A stretch of 5,420 nt of DNA from Candidatus Poribacteria bacterium (GTDB lineage: Bacteria; Poribacteria; WGA-4E; DTYX01), in assembly GCA_012961655.1 (NCBI GenBank), contig DTYX01000986.1, positions 1 through 5,420 on the forward strand, read 5' to 3'. The notes under the pieces are model-generated. The model ran no database searches, was not told the DNA's origin, and worked only from the letters and a program-made list of their open reading frames with translations. Shown piece by piece: positions 5,378 through 5,420 of this stretch (position 1 is its first letter; every line of letters starts with the position of its first letter). The translations under genes were made by a program, and so were the position numbers.

Positions 5378-5420
5378 AAATCTCTTGACCTTATGATTTG
5401 TGATAATCTAGGTAATACCG

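Overview
The window is moderate-GC bacterial DNA with four intact protein genes, one damaged small gene and several palindromic intergenic sequences. No rRNA, tRNA, CRISPR array, transposase or phage gene was seen. A URO-D-superfamily protein divergent from an enolase-superfamily sugar-acid dehydratase, plus small palindromes between genes, recalls environmental bacteria such as Candidatus Poribacteria. That placement is an impression from gene content and repeat style, not a phylogenetic result.

Layout. Bases 1-372 hold no protein gene. They contain tandem sigma70-like promoter matches reading rightward, a leader-like hairpin, and a long purine/pyrimidine palindrome (298-352) just past the 3' end of the first gene. 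A minus-strand gene (373-1344) encodes a URO-D/MtaA-CmuA-superfamily protein that is not HemE. A 156-bp divergent control region follows. It carries a perfect 15-bp-arm palindrome (1380-1415), a good minus-strand promoter and a plus-strand -10 box. The plus-strand gene 1501-2625 encodes a galactonate-dehydratase-like enolase-superfamily enzyme with all expected metal and catalytic residues. After 69 bp comes a CLC-type chloride transporter/channel with two C-terminal CBS domains (2695-4500). Bases 4501-4990 lack an intact gene. They hold a minus-strand small zinc-ribbon reading frame broken by a probable 1-base insertion, a roughly 200-bp element with imperfect inverted ends, and another hairpin. 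The minus-strand gene 4991-5377 encodes a MazG-like nucleotide pyrophosphohydrolase.

Working together. The divergent URO-D-like and dehydratase genes share a compact control region and may be co-regulated, plausibly for use of a sugar acid or methylated compound; this is inference. The CLC gene may be read through from the dehydratase gene, as no terminator is visible between them, but no functional link is evident. MazG-like looks like an independent nucleotide-pool housekeeping gene. I found no convincing new multi-gene system. The best leads are the frameshifted zinc-ribbon gene beside a MITE-like element, the promoter region at the left edge with no gene after it, and the CLC selectivity/proton-path substitutions.
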